Source: Spongilla lacustris (taxonomy: Eukaryota > Porifera > Demospongiae > Spongillida > Spongillidae). Taken from it: a stretch of DNA of 64,000 nt. The notes under the pieces are model-generated. The model worked only from the letters and a program-made list of their open reading frames with translations, was not told where the DNA came from and made no database searches. The stretch's first letter is position 1, and the number at the start of each line of letters is the position of its first letter. Positions 1 to 12,671 of the stretch are shown here, piece by piece. The translations under genes were made by a program, and so were the position numbers. The stretch lies in the NCBI GenBank assembly GCA_949361645.1, contig OX442415.1:29747362-29811361 (forward strand), given 5' to 3'.

Positions 1-182
1 CCTCTATCTCCTTGAATATCAATGTGAAAGTTAGATGGGTGGAGCCTCAAGAACTTCTTCCTCTGTGTGCCATCACATGACATCACATGACATCACATGA
101 CATCATTACTAACCAGCTCATACAGAGACTTTCCATTCAAGTGAACCTTTATTAGTACGCAAGCAAGGGGTCTGCATGTGTA

Positions 183-184
<2 letters not shown>

Positions 185-258
<74 letters not shown>
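185..258. repeat. (GT)n microsatellite
   Basis: Nearly pure TG dinucleotide run just beyond the stop codon of the minus-strand gene. Confidence 0.95.
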
Positions 259-260
<2 letters not shown>

Positions 261-319
261 ATATGTATGTGGGCAGGAATGTAGATCAATGTGTAATTTG
301 TCCTACAAATATAGAATGC

Positions 320-1775
320 TCACTCATCCAATGTTGGGTCTGTGGTGAAATTAGGATTTTGGATTTGTGACAGTGTGTGTAGTAGGTGAAGTGGAGAGAA
401 GAGGTGTTGAACCCCATCCTTAGCTGGGGGTGGAGGTGGGGAGGGAGAGGGGAGGGAGGGGAGGGGGAGGGGAGGGAGAGGGAAAGGGGAGGGAGAGGGA
501 AAGGGGAGGGAGAGGGAGGAGGAGGGAAGGGAGGGGGGGAGGGAGAGGGGAGGGAGAGGGAGGAGGAGGGAAGGGAGGGGGAGGGGAGGGAGGGAGGAGG
601 AGGGGAGGGAGGGAGGGAGGGAAGGAGAGGGAGAGGGGAGGGGAGGGAGAGGGGAGGGGAGGGAGAGGGGAGGGAGGGAAAGGAGAGGGGAGGGAGGGAA
701 AGAAGAGGGGAGGGAGAAGGGATAAGAAGCCATCTTGCTGACTCTCATCTTGGCTCCATACTTGGGAACTGAGTACCAAGAGAGCTCCAGTTCTTTCTAG
801 GTACTTCCTGTTCCCCCTCAGCCCTCTGTCAGAGGTGGGCACAAGAAATCATATAAAGGGAGGGGCACGGGGGAGGGGCCATCACCCAAGTGAGTGGGGC
901 ATGATCAGGGTGTAATCATTGCCACCAAAATGCTTAATACTAATACTGCAAAAGGGTGTGGCCGTGCCCTCCTCCCCCCTCCCAAAATGTACGTGATCTA
1001 GGTTTCCTAGTTCCCAGACCATTACCTTAATGGACAAAGGTTGACCCAGCGTGGATGACAGGGTGCTGATGGAGGCAGCCAACCTAGTCTCCCACATGTG
1101 CTGGGCTTCTCTGACACACCCCAATGGTTCCTTCATCAATGGGATATGATGTAATGATGGGCGTGGTCCTTGGTGCATCAGTCTGGGGGGAGGGGATAAA
1201 AATGAGAGGGAGAGGACAGGGGAAGAGGAGACGGGAAGAGGAGAGGACAGGGGAAGAGGAGACCACACAGATGATGTAGATAGGGAAGTGGGAACCTCAT
1301 CAGTTCGTGGTATACTATGTTCTTTACTTGCACCTCCACTCCTGAGGCATGTGTGATGGTGTGGAGTGTGCGGATAAGAATGTGTGGAGTGTACGGATCA
1401 TGTATGCATGTGGATTTTGTGTGTATGTGGAACAAACGTGTGAAAAACGACTGTAATTGCATTGAAAATAACGGGAGTGGGGATAAAATCCGAATCAATG
1501 CACGTGCTACGATTGATGTTTACATGTTTATGTATACTAGTATTTACTAGACCTATCACATAGTACTGTTTTACGAAGAAAGCAAAGTCGTTTCTACCTG
1601 AGGTTTTCATTACTTCGCATGCTTTCTGTTTGACATCTTTCAGAGACACCATTTCATTCTCCACCACTCCATTTAAAACCCTTCGGACGTGTTCGCCTAG
1701 CTCCGAGCGACAAATCTTTTCCAAGATTAGGAGCTCCACGCTTGTTTGCGTACATAGCGAAGCCCACGATTCCAT
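320..1775 (-). CDS. Unrecognised 182-aa protein, five exons
   Basis: I do not recognise this protein. Exons on the minus strand are 1775-1598, 1341-1296, 1182-1026, 825-762 and 423-320. Phases chain correctly (1, 2, 0, 1) and the sum is 549 nt, exactly 183 codons with the TGA at 320-322. The start is the ATG at 1773-1775; the protein begins MESWASLCTQTSVELLILEK and ends in FTTDPTLDE. It looks soluble, helical and Leu-rich, with no signal peptide or membrane segment. A possible AATAAA lies at 148-153. The long purine run at 424-720 on the plus strand is the pyrimidine tract of the last intron, ending at the acceptor of exon 5. The gene is head-to-head with OARD1. Exons 1-3 are the best supported; the short exon 4 is the weakest. 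Confidence 0.55.
424..720. repeat. Purine-rich GGGA/GGAG imperfect repeat
   Basis: About 300 bp of imperfect GGGAGG-type repeats. On the minus strand it is a pure pyrimidine tract that runs directly into the inferred 3' splice site at 424, so it is intronic. The long ORFs across it on both strands are composition artefacts. Confidence 0.9.
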
Positions 1776-1852
1776 ATATTACATAACCAATCACATGCAG
1801 CATGAGTTACTTAATATGCATATAAGAGCGCACCCTGTGGGCGTGTCATGCC
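1776..1852. promoter_or_regulatory. Bidirectional promoter between the 182-aa gene and OARD1
   Basis: Only 77 bp separate the two divergent start codons (1775 on minus, 1853 on plus), so the genes probably share one promoter and may have overlapping 5' UTRs. No clear TATA box was identified. Confidence 0.5.
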
Positions 1853-2456
1853 ATGGCGACAGGCTCGGCGACAGTCAGACCGGTTACTTCTCAGAATAAT
1901 AGATGGCGCGTGAAATGTACTAAAGACAACCCAGGTCCTCTTCCGAAATCTAAATCTGATAAGAGCACTCCAGCACTCAAGTACTCGATGGTACAGGGCG
2001 ACTTGTTTTCGTGTTCCCCTGGAGCATCATTGGCGCACTGCGTTAGCGCGGATATGCGCATGGGAAAAGGGATTGCTGTTAGATTCAAGGAAAGATATGG
2101 GAAAGTCGATGAACTCAAGAAACAAGGTAAAAAACAAAACAGGCAGTATTGTTTACATATTTGGATTAATTTTAATAACAGGAGCAGAGGCAGGGGGTGT
2201 GGCCGTACTGCAGCACGAAGGAAGGTTCGTGTTTTATCTCGTCACCAAGCAGCGTTACTTCCACAAGCCCACGTACGAGTCACTCGAATCATCGCTACTG
2301 TCTCTGCGCGCACTGTGCGTAGCCAACAATGTAAAGGAGTTATGCATGCCTACCATTGGGTGTGGACTGGACGGGCTTGACTGGAAAAACGTTTCGCAGA
2401 TGATAAAACGGGTGTTTGATGACGTCAGCATGACTATAACCATATACTACCTGTGA
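1853..2456 (+). CDS. OARD1: ADP-ribose glycohydrolase OARD1/TARG1 (macro domain)
   Basis: Macrodomain enzyme that removes ADP-ribose from acidic residues and deacylates O-acyl-ADP-ribose (family knowledge). Two exons, 1853-2126 and 2182-2456, flank a 55-bp intron and give 549 nt, 182 aa. The first exon carries VQGDLF, SLAHCVSADMRMGKGIAV and RFKERYG, matching the nucleotide-binding start of OARD1. The second carries YLVTKQRYFHKPTYESL with the catalytic-type Lys, and MPTIGCGLDGLDWKNV with the catalytic-type Asp. The protein ends MTITIYYL. Relative to human OARD1 (about 152 aa) there is an N-terminal extension of about 30 residues, so a later start is possible, although the ATG at 1853 is in frame and well placed beside the shared promoter. 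All key residues are present, so it is expected to be active. Confidence 0.93.
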
Positions 2457-4436
2457 GCAGCTGGTAAATCCCGGGTCAATCGTGCCTGTTTTGGGACAAT
2501 GGTTGTCTTGTTGCCATGGGCACTAGCCCCTCTGTACAGTGGTCCTGTCAGGACTGTGTTGAGTTGTCCTGAGGAATTGACTCTCATCAGTATGGAAGAA
2601 ACCTTTTAAAAATGAAAACGAGTGTGTGCTATTGGGCAGGGAGTTGGTGGGAAGGGGGTCATGAGCGATGCAGCCAGCACCTTTGTACCTATGTGTACAT
2701 GCTGGCTACCCTCTCCTTGTAAGTCATGAATGCTTCCTTAGTTAAGTCTATACTGGTGCAGGCCTACAGATTGGCCATCAGTTGTGGCTTGTAATGCAAA
2801 CTGATCCAGTGTGTTGCCATGCATTGAGCCATCACAGTGAGTGTGCCGATATCTGTTCATCATCTCACAAAGTTTGTTTTTTTTTATTTTTCTAATCCTT
2901 TGGTGGATCTAATGAAGTAATTTAGAAAGGAGACTAAATCCTATTTGGTTGTGGGCTGGATAATAAGCTTCAGATTTGGAATCAATGAATGTTTGAACCA
3001 CTCAAAATTGCCAACTATTAAAGATTTTACGATACAAGCATAATTATGATTCACTTGCATGAATTTATTCGGGTTTATTTTTCAAGACTTAGACATGGTT
3101 GTATTGAATACTGATTTATTTTTCAAGACTTAGACATTGCAGTATGGTTGTATTGAATACTGATTGGTTTTCAAGCTTGTATCCCTGTGTCTGTGAGAAC
3201 ATGTACTATATGGTGGCCAGGACCTGCATACAGTAGTGCCAAATTTTGAACTAGGTACAGGTGTATATATTCATCTACATTTGAACGGTGTAATGTTTAT
3301 ATACGTGTACATGTAGGCTACCAAAAATATTTCCAAACAGAAAAATCCATGGAATACAGTACAGATACAGTCATGTACATGTATACATAAACAAACACTA
3401 GACAAAACTACATACATGTATACAGACAGATATTGTTCAATTCAACATAACTGCACATATTCGTACAATGAAATGTAATCACATACCTGTTCAGTTACAT
3501 GTCTGCTCAAAATGACTTCAGCATGTGCACAAATTCTGTGTTCCCACCTCTCTTTGCTTGCTGTGTACGACGTATGTCCTTTTATATATTTGGGTCAAAG
3601 TTTCACTTGACTGTCACAGTCCATCAGTTCTATCACTCCCTACTGTTCCGTTACATCTCTGGTAGATTGGTAACATAACATGACGATTTCTTCTCACCAC
3701 GTACCAGAATACAGTGACTGCATGGCAGTGCATACATGATATAGAACTTTCATGAAATATATATATACGTAAATGTATACATTCGAAAATCTATCTTCCT
3801 CCGTTGGGCGACTTAAATACCATCCAAGTTACATAAAAATTAATGTAATACATCTAATACATGTATTCAGTCTGGTGTTTTGCGGTATCATTAAAAAATG
3901 CTTTTTGAAAGTAGAATCGCTGATCTCAATAAGGATGTGATTCATTAGCGATTACAAACCATTGCTTTTACCAATGCGCCTATCAGCCGATCAGATGAAA
4001 ATATTTACCCATTACGCTCCCAATTTGTCAATTCTTGGAAATACATTTTTATTGACTAATGTACCGGGGTATCGATAAAATATGTTTTAAAGTACTATAA
4101 TAAGGTAGCACTTGTACAGTTCTCAGTATTACATCACTGTGAATTCTAACGGTTATCAGTATCAATGAGATACGGATTTAGACTAGTTGTACCCGCCAAG
4201 AGTTATGTACAACGGATCGAACAAGAATTTTTACGTCATGTCAATCGGTAATGAACAATGACAAGACACGTACGCTCGTGACGTCATTCGCATACCGGAA
4301 GAGATCATCTGATTTTGATGCATGGGAGCGTGACGCACCAGCAGAAAGCCAGTATGCAGCTGTGCTTAGTTATATTGCTGCGCTAAGCACAGCAGTGCAT
4401 ACTATTTTACAAAACTCCACCCTACAATTGTAACTT

Positions 4437-4725
4437 TGTATGCCCCCCCCCCCCCCCCAATGCCGGCCCATTCCAGTGGCGGATCCAGGAATTGGGAGGG
4501 GGGGGGGCACGGGCGAGGGTGTGGCAATGGGTGGGGCGAAGTAGTAGGCGGGTCCGCCCCGGGGAGGGTGTGGGAGGAGGGCACCCCTCCCGCCCAGCTA
4601 GGGGGTGTGGGGGAGCGCTGTAAGCTCCCCCACCGGGGTCTGGGGCGGAGCCCCAGAAGCCAACGCTTTTTGCTAAGAAAACCCCCCCAAAAGTACGTAA
4701 AAAATGTAATTACAGATTGAGGCTG
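4437..4725. mobile_element. GC-rich dispersed repeat fragment with hAT-like end
   Basis: Begins near a poly-C run and a gtggcggatccaggaa end, followed by very G/C-rich sequence containing ggggcggagccccagaag. The ggcggatccagga end recurs at 5190-5264, 21440-21480, 36060-36090 and 47468-47637, which indicates a dispersed short inverted-repeat element. The second terminus was not found here, so it is probably truncated. Confidence 0.4.
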
Positions 4726-5189
4726 GGGAGCGACAGATCAAGAGCTCAGCCGCTATATGTTCAATGCGCCGATACATCGCCGTTGATAGCACATGTACTG
4801 AACTCACCGTTTATTCAGTGAAATCAGTACCGGTACTACCTTTATCATATGGTCACATGACGCGTGGGCGTTATTTACCTCCACGTAAATATATGGGCTT
4901 ATGCTCGGTTTTTGGTACTTTTCGATATGCTCTCTAGAGGGAAAATTGAATACCATACGCTAAACGGCCGGCTAATGTAACATACCTTTTGCCTTTACTT
5001 CTATTGTACAGCCGAATGCTATTATGGCACGTGATAAAAGCGCCAGATGCAATCATATTCATACTTGGCCCTGACCCATGTATCATTATGTACGTACGGT
5101 AGGCGTACGTATAGGCCATTTCTGCCGTAGCTATATCTTTGCGCTGTGTTTGCATATGTTCGCGTACACATATTCGTACATGTACGTGT

Positions 5190-5266
5190 ATACGTAGGGG
5201 CGGGACCCTCGGGGGGGGGGGGGGGGCACGGGCCCGTTGTGCCCCCCCCCTGGATCCGCTACTGCA
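5190..5266. mobile_element. Short inverted-repeat element (MITE-like)
   Basis: About 75 bp. The left end reads taggggcgggaccctcg and the right end, reverse-complemented, reads cagtagcggatccaggg. The two are imperfect inverted repeats around a G-run/C-run core. The ends resemble those of the larger element at 47468-47637. No target duplication was identified. Confidence 0.4.
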
Positions 5267-5287
5267 TTCTCTATGTGGACCATCAAC

Positions 5288-5293
5288 TTTATT
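5288..5293 (-). terminator. PDCL polyadenylation signal
   Basis: AATAAA on the minus strand (tttatt on plus), about 115 nt downstream of the PDCL stop codon. Confidence 0.5.
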
Positions 5294-5407
5294 CTTGCAA
5301 CAACGCACACAAAAGTTGCCACAAACAGCACAACACAATTGTGTCCTATTAACATTAAAAAAAAAAAAACAAAGGACGAAATATACAGACAGGAGAAGTG
5401 GTGAGCA

Positions 5408-8400
5408 TTAATCAGAATCCGACTCATTCACCCTCTGCTTGGCAGGCTGCTGCTCAACAATGACATCACCATCAGCTGGTAAACAGCTCTTCCTGTGTGC
5501 GAGAGGGAGGGACATTCAGAGGTAGCAATACATGTAGTGTAACCACAAACAGTAACTATGGCAACGTTTCATAGGCAGCAAGCTACATGCTCACACTTGA
5601 AGCCACACCATCTATTCATAGTTCAATAGAACAGGACATCATAATTACTGCCAACTTTCATCACACACTTTGGACAAACTTCACAATTGCTTAAATATAG
5701 AAATGTGTATGTCCTGTTATGATTGAGGGAGGTGAGGGAGGAGGGTGGGAGAAGGGGAGGTGGGAGGGAGGAGGGGAGGTGGGAGGGAGGAGGAGATGGG
5801 GAGGGAGGGGAGGTGGGAGGCCAGGGAGGATGGGGAGGGAGGAGGGGAGGTGGGAGGGAGGAGGCAAAAGGGAAGGTGGAAAAGGAGGTAAGAGGGAAGA
5901 GGAGTGGGAGAAGGGAGGAGTGGAGAGATGTTACTAACATTATATCATTCATTCCAGCAGTTGGCAAGGCACAACTAATTCCTACATACTGAGCACATGT
6001 CTGTGTCTGATGGGCTCTAATTAAAAGGCATGCCCGCTTAACCCCAATGACATGTTTTGTTTACTACAAATACATATATTCCCACCCAAACCATTCACTC
6101 CCATAAGGAGGCCGGCTATTTCCTTCTCTACTCTAGACTCCACCTATGGCTCCACCTACTTCCTCATTGACTCCACCTCTCCCTTCCCTCTCCTCACTCT
6201 TGTAAGAAGGACTCCATATCTTCTGCATTGAAGTTGTTTGGCAGTGTGTCGGTCACACGGAGCAGGTTGCCTAGCAACACCCCACCTTTGTAAACCAAGA
6301 TGGCTGGCAGGCCCTTCTGATTGAAGTCCTCACTCATCCCCAGACTGTGGCACTGCACTCGGCAAAACTTGACCTTGAAGAAATAAAAAGATTGGAGACC
6401 AAATTATTATGAGATGTAATGGAATCACATACATGTAAGATGTTTGGGATCACATGAGATCACATGACATGGAATCACATGAGATGTATGGGATCACATG
6501 ACATGGAATCACATGAGATGTACGGGATCACATGACATGGAATCACATGAGATGTATGGGATCACAGAGGCTACCACCACCTTACACATGAACCTGTGAG
6601 GTCACTTGATCAATGGGACAACAAGCTAGTGATTGATATGCATATGGGTGTAAACAGACAAAGTAACTTCTGGGAATGACCAAAGCAAACATGCCTACAC
6701 ACTTGTCTGAATATATCCCCTCTCTTCACTCTCCTCACATGCCCATTCCTTCATCTCCCCCTCACGTCCTTACCTCTCCCCTTCCATCCCTCCATCCTTC
6801 ACCTCCTTCCATCCCTTCCTTACCCTTCTATCCCCTTCCTTCTTTACCCCTCCCTCCCTCCCATCCCCTTCCTTCTTTACACCTCCCTCCCTCCCTCCCC
6901 CTCCCTCCTCTCGATCTTCTAACCAGGCAGTGGGTGGGTACACAGTGAGGTGTGTTGTTGGGAAAATGGTCTGAACTCTAGACCACCAGGGGGGAGGGGA
7001 GGAGGCATGTTGGCCAGCTAAGGCCAACCACAACACACTGTGCATGTGTGTGTGTGTGGTGCATGTGTGTGTATGAGGTAGGAGGGGCCACCCCACACAC
7101 ATGTACAAACTTTACATGCACACAGCTGTATATCCTTCAACAAGGAGCAGAGAAGTACTGAACTGTGTTTGGTAATGACGGAATAACAAGCTCCATCATT
7201 CAACACATCATTATCAAGCATCATTCAGAGCCATCCCTAGAAAACAACACTCCTAAACAACTCACTTTCAGAATACTCTCAGGAAATGTTTTTTTTTCCC
7301 CCTTCATTTCCTTGCATAAGGGTTAGTTATGTAAACTCCCCTAAATACCACCATCCCATAGTGTATTCCTAGAAGCTAAGCAAATACTTGTACTGGGTGC
7401 ACACAGAGGTTTCTTGAACATGTTTATTTATGAAATTGATGGTTTACTGATGATTTACTGATGATTTACTGATAGCTACAATGTGTGCAAGGTACTGCTC
7501 TCACACTGCAGAGATCTACAGTAGAGTTCACTCCAACCCACCAAGTCTGCTTTTGGTCCCACTAGATCATTAATAGTATTCATAGTGGACTGGATTGGGT
7601 GGTTTTGGGGACAGACAGTACTGCTTATGGGATGGCTGGTATGGACGGGGGCGGGGCGGGGGGGGGGGGGGGGGGGGGAATACCTCTAGGGTATCATGTC
7701 CCAACACACCAGTAAGGTTACGTTACATGTGTTGCACACAGGAGCTGTGCCAAGGGGAAGATGTAGAGCATATGTGTTCAAAACGTGGATGGGCACTAGG
7801 TCACCATCACCCCTCCCAGGGCACCATCACCCCCCAGGGCACCATCACCCCCCAGGGCACCATCACCCCCCCCAGGGCACCATCACCCCCCCCCAGGGCA
7901 CCATCACCCCCCCCCCCCCCAGGGCATCATCATCCCCCCTTATGGCCTTACAGCAGATCACATGCACCAGGTAATGAGATTCATTCCACCCAGATCAAAC
8001 TGGCATTCAACTCCTCTCCCCAGCACCTCCACAGCTTACAGCTTACAGCTTACAGCAGTCTGCATGCAATCGTTGCTCAAACGTAGGTATGGTTTGGTGT
8101 TGGTCTGGGGACCAGCAGACAATGGGGACAATTGTATGACAGCAGATGCATGACAACATAGCTATCTACTGGTGCCACCCCCATGCCCCCCCCCACACCA
8201 CACCCCCACCACACCTACACCACACCACACCACACACCCATACCACAGGATAGGTCTTTGCCAACTGTGTAAGTGCTCGGTTTACTTTCTGACAAGACGG
8301 CAGAAACTAGGTAGGAGGGAGAGGAAGAGAGGAGGGAGGGGCTCGATGTGGGCGTGGCACAGCTCAACCTCACCTCGTCGTATATGTGCATAACTATATA

Positions 8401-10391
8401 GGTCTGGGGAGGAGCAGTGTCGATGATGGAGGCATATCTGTCCGCTCTGATCTCTACCAGGTTACCAAACAGAACCCTGCAAAAAAAGGGGGGGGGGGGG
8501 GGGACGGAGGGTGAGCATTATATGGAGAGCCGATAGACACACAACACCTATACACACTCATACACACACACTTGATATGAAAGTCAACACGATGACACAC
8601 AACACGCCACCAACAGATGTAGCATATAGTAAATAACAGGCTTCCTAACTTTTCCTTCAGAACGATTTTACATGTAGAGGGAGGGGGGGGGGGGGGGGGG
8701 GAGAGGTATATCCCACTGGACCTAGCTACATTGTGTACATACAGGTACACACCATACACATTCACATGCACTATACTCACCACACACACACACCATACAC
8801 ATTCACATGCACTATACTCACCACACACACACACCATACACATTCACATGCACTATACTCACCACACACACACACACACCACACCTCTGTGTGCCAAGCT
8901 TGGCCTGTTCCTTCAGTTCCTCCATCTTTTTGGCCCTGTACTCCCTAAGGAAGGGATCCTTGTCCAGAACACCATTGTCCAGGGCTTTGGTCAGGTTGGC
9001 CATGGCATTAGCTTCCTCTACCGGCGAGTGCTCCTCTGTCTGTTGAGTGTGGCGTGCAAGAGGGTGTGAGGGGAGGGGTGTTAGGTGGAGGTATGAGGGT
9101 GTGAGGGGAGGGTGTTAGGTGGAGGTATGGGTGTGTGTGAGGTGGAGGTATGGGTGTGTGTGAGGTGGAGGTATGGGTGTGTGTGAGGTGGAGGTATGGG
9201 TGTGTGAGGTAGAGGTATGGGTGTGTGTGAGGTGGAGGTATGGGTGTGTGTGAGGTGGAGGTATGGGTGTGTGTGAGGTGGAGGTATGGGGTGAGAGAGG
9301 TGGAGTTATGGCAGTATGGGGCATGTGTGTGAGGTGGAGTGTAATGCAAGTGATGTGTGTGTTTGTATTACACCCACCACAACAGAAACCTCTATCTTCT
9401 ACCAAGTAGATGCAAACACATTTCTAATACAAATGCACACATAAATAGAACAACATCACACATCATCAAACTATCCCCTTGTACAACTATCAAGGCTGAT
9501 CAAACCACCAGTAGTACACATAACACCAGTACACCTCTAAATAATGCCATCCTCTGTTTCAGTAGAGTTTTAACTGTAATCATGTTGGAGGGTGGATGTG
9601 TTGACTAATTCTCAAACGCCACAAATTAGCAGGACCAATCAACACACACATTGTAGGTTCTTACAGAAGGAGCAATGGGGTGTGGTCTAAGGAGGACCAG
9701 TGGGGGTGTGGTCTAAGGACCAGTGAGGGTGTGGTCTAAGGAGGACCTGTGGGGGTGTGGTATAAGGACCAGTGAGGGTGTGGTCTAAGGAGGACCAGTG
9801 GGAGGTGTGGTCTAAGGAGGGACCTGTGGGAGGTGTGGTCTAAGGAGGGACCAGTGGGGTCTCTATATGATGAGGTGCATTTTTAGAGTAGTGATGGCAC
9901 CAAGTGGCAGTCACTGGCTCTGTACATGTGTGCCCCATGCAGGAGGAGATTGCCTGCCCTATCCCTCCTTCCCCACCTTCCCCACCCCTACAGTTCCAAC
10001 CCTGTTGTTTTAGTGCACACAGGCTATAAGGCAGTCCTTCACAACTCTGCTGTCCCCCTCTGCCCAACCACCTACACCCACATGACCATCAGCACCCATC
10101 ATCACCACCTCCTCATCCACCTGACCATCAGCACCCATCATCACCACCTCCTCATCCACCTGACCATCAGCACCCATCATCACCTCCTCACCCACCTGAC
10201 CATCAGCACCCATCATCACCACCTCCTCATCCACCTGACCATCAGCACCCATCATCACCTACTCACCCACCTGACCATCAGCACCCATCATCACCACCTC
10301 CTCATCCACACCAAGCACAGTTCATAATAGCCTCTTAATCAACATCTCCACCCTCTAACATCCCCACCAAACCTGTTTAATCAATCCTATG

Positions 10392-10427
<36 letters not shown>

Positions 10428-10889
10428 ACCTTTTCCAACTTACGTATGTTTTAGCAGTGGCGGAATGCTTTTGTATCATCGCCTGTTTTTTCTCGCCTTC
10501 GACGATTCGTTTCCTTTTCTCATCCTCCTGGCTCCGGTAGTAGTCCGTGAGAACGCCCTTCGGACCCGTCTTTTGTTTCGCACGTTCGCACGTTATGTGT
10601 CAAATGATGCGCGTATGAGCGACAAACACGACACACAGCGAGTATGTGCGTGTGTGGTGCGCGCGAGAGTGTGTGCGTGCGTTTGTCGGTGTGGAGCGTA
10701 AAAGATCGAGAAGGGATGAATGCCAACGGGGTGCATGGATGATAAGTACATCAAAAACCAAACCTGAGGGAGACCGTCTCGCATAGGAGAACGGACTATA
10801 GTGGAATCTGTCTCCTCCTCGTCATCTTCGGAGCTGGAGGCGTAATTATGATGCTTTTCTCCAAGCAACTTTCCGTCTAAAGAGGCCAT
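5408..10889 (-). CDS. PDCL: Phosducin-like protein (PDCL/PhLP1)
   Basis: Co-chaperone that works with the CCT chaperonin in folding Gbeta and assembling Gbeta-gamma (family knowledge). Seven exons on minus: 10889-10764, 10569-10444, 9039-8885, 8476-8374, 8306-8244, 6373-6198 and 5492-5408. They total 834 nt, 277 aa (human 301). The start reads MASLDGKLLGEKHHNYASSS, like the GEK/SSSED start of PDCL. Exon 2 has TGPKGVLTDYYR, exon 3 DPFLREYRAKKMEELKEQ, exon 4 VEIRADRYASIID and IVMHIYDE, exon 6 VKFCRVQCHSLG and LPAILVYKGGVLLGN (thioredoxin-like fold). The acidic tail ends RVNESDSD. The TGA that appears in frame after FLQE in exon 6 is avoided by the GTGAGG donor at 6197. The exon 2 acceptor at 10570-10571 has an unusually weak pyrimidine tract. 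Introns are full of satellites. Confidence 0.93.
6420..6570. repeat. Tandem repeat in PDCL intron 5
   Basis: Three to four imperfect copies of a unit of about 34 bp containing gggatcacatgacatggaat. Confidence 0.8.
7800..7935. repeat. GGGCACCATCACCCCCC tandem repeat in PDCL intron 5
   Basis: Six to seven copies of cagggcaccatcacccc with growing poly-C tails. A G-run at 7657-7678 lies nearby. Confidence 0.85.
8740..8880. repeat. Tandem repeat of about 40 bp in PDCL intron 3
   Basis: Three near-identical copies of a unit containing catacacattcacatgcac, directly downstream of the exon 3 donor on the minus strand. Confidence 0.85.
9060..10430. repeat. Cluster of minisatellites in PDCL intron 2
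   Basis: Three different arrays fill one intron: 9085-9300 (about 23 bp, core ggtggaggtatgggtgtg), 9670-9860 (28-30 bp, core ggtgtggtctaaggagga) and 10080-10320 (34-37 bp, core gaccatcagcacccatcatc). A poly-C run follows at about 10386-10427. Confidence 0.85.
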
Positions 10890-11757
10890 ACGTACGGTTT
10901 GATGTGCTATAACCAATATTAATTAATATTTACTTTTTATATATCATGTTACGACTACTGGCCACACCCACAGTCGTTACGTACATATATTTCATCCGCA
11001 TATCAGACATCGGCTCACCGCTCTACTTGGCCCTTGAATTCCCAAAGCACAAACTTGTGGTCCTTATAAATAAAATACATCCTCCATTCGGAATTTGGGA
11101 TAGATAATCATACAGTACTATGTGTTTCCCACCAAACTTTCTGTTTTCACGAAAAACAGAGGTGAATTTTAAAATAGGGATGATAGGTTTCCTGCTTTAA
11201 GCTCAGTATACTTTCGCGAAAATTGTAGAATATGCATATAGTTACTAGTACATAGTCTTATATATACATGTGAATACTGAATCGCTAGCTCATACAGTGT
11301 CATACTGTACTATACACTCTAACATTTTAAGCTCAGTAATGTTACTGGGTACCAGATATATACTGGTCTGTCAAGTTCAAAGCATAACTGACTGACATTC
11401 CAACAACGCATTATGATAGATGGTTCGCTCCGTATTGCATAATTACATGTATATGCTTTGTAGTTAGTAGTTGTATTATGAGTAAGTTTTATCATAGATT
11501 TTTTATAATCTACGGACTATGGTTTTATGTATCTAGGAACAGATTATAGGTATGTATATTTGTATTGTGTACCGTATACTGTTAGTATTGTTTCCTATAA
11601 AAATATACATGTAATAATTTATTTATTTTAAAAAGTGCAAGTCCTTGGTCGATCTGGCATGCATGACCCGACCACGTAACGACCCATATCAAGTTAATAA
11701 TTTTATCTAGTTAATAAACAATTACAAAGGGTGTATACAACTTGCACGCCTACTCAG
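10890..11757. other. AT-rich intergenic region
   Basis: No supported coding feature. It lies between the PDCL start codon and the 3' end of the next minus-strand gene. AATAAA-type signals on the minus strand near 11618-11627 could terminate that gene. Confidence 0.5.
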
Positions 11758-12671
11758 TCAGTAATCAAAGTCCGGCCACTCTCTCTCCACTAGCTGCACA
11801 CTAGCTTCGCTATCCCGCAGGGCAAAGATGGTAATTCCAGACTTGTACCGCGCGGGAACAGCAATATGAGTGGGAACAAACGTGTATGCGCCACTACGAA
11901 GGGCGCGCATCGCTTGCCGGATATTGGAAACTGTGTTCACCTCCGTCCACCTTCCTCCAGATAGGATGCCAAAGTCGTTACTGTCACTGTATCTAGCGAC
12001 GATGTCCTCTATTCGCACCATTAGTACACTCTCGCTGCACAACTGCTCCTGGACAACACCAAAATTGGTTTTACCCACCGGATTGGTCATAAACACGCCT
12101 TCCTCGTTGACGCCATATATCATCTGGTGGTGCCAAGCGTCGGGGATACCATGACCCCGGGGGACACCCCGCTGGAGGTTCAACGTCGCTACAGGTACGG
12201 CTCCTGCTTTGATCCATCCGGCTATCCAGCTGCGGAGATCCGTGTTTCTCCATGGGTACATTGGAAAGAATCTTCCCTGTACGCGCCCTTCGCTCAGTTC
12301 ACCGATGCCGGATATGAGGTCGCCATGATCCGTGCCCGCTGCACTGCGCGAAAGAAGGTATTCCGGAAGAGGGGCATCGGGCTTTCGCAGCCTGACAGCA
12401 ACTGCTTTCTCCACTTCATCTGTAGCCGGTAAAGTCTCCCACCCTAGAGCTAACTTAAATTAAAGAATTGAAATTTTCATAACAGTAATACAACAAACAT
12501 TGATAATTAGAACATGTACAAGTGACTAATAAATAGTTTACTCACTAGCGCATTAAGCACGGCAGTAGCTCCGCAAGACGACGGACCCAGCTGTGGTGCC
12601 TCGCTAGCCGCCGCCAATTCTGGTGTCCAAATAAACGCATCAAATTCAGCACAGTGCATCGTATAAATCAT
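11758..12671 (-). CDS. C39-like / papain-like-fold cysteine peptidase-type protein
   Basis: Two exons, 12671-12546 and 12453-11758, joined in phase 0, give 273 aa ending at the TGA at 11758. The N-terminus carries GPSSCGATAVLNAL, a typical catalytic-Cys helix (Cys about residue 33). Later, GHGIPDAWHHQMIYGV (His about 150) and VFMTNPVG follow in the order Cys-His-Asn/Asp expected of C39-like peptidase folds. There is no signal peptide or membrane segment. I do not recognise a named orthologue and the substrate is unknown. The spliced model is preferred over the exon 2 ORF alone because exon 1 supplies both the ATG and the putative nucleophile. It is divergent from the beta-helix gene, with 343 bp between start codons. 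Confidence 0.7.

Larger units (their letters stand above)
2457..5400. other. Intergenic region without a supported gene
   Basis: AT-rich DNA between OARD1 and the 3' end of PDCL. It holds a short direct duplication around 3075-3165 (two copies of a block containing tcaagacttagacat) and two GC-rich repeat fragments listed separately. The 60-aa ORF at 4251-4433 has no family features. Confidence 0.6.

Noticed and set aside
1919..1960. DNPGP in the OARD1 N-terminus as a second 2A motif
   Set aside because: The reading is TKDNPGP and lacks the D-x-E-x before NPGP and the hydrophobic lead-in, so it does not meet the 2A consensus.
6198..6373. PDCL ending at FLQE with the TGA in exon 6
   Set aside because: A GTGAGG donor overlaps that TGA and joins in phase to an acidic tail (NESDSD) that matches the family C-terminus.
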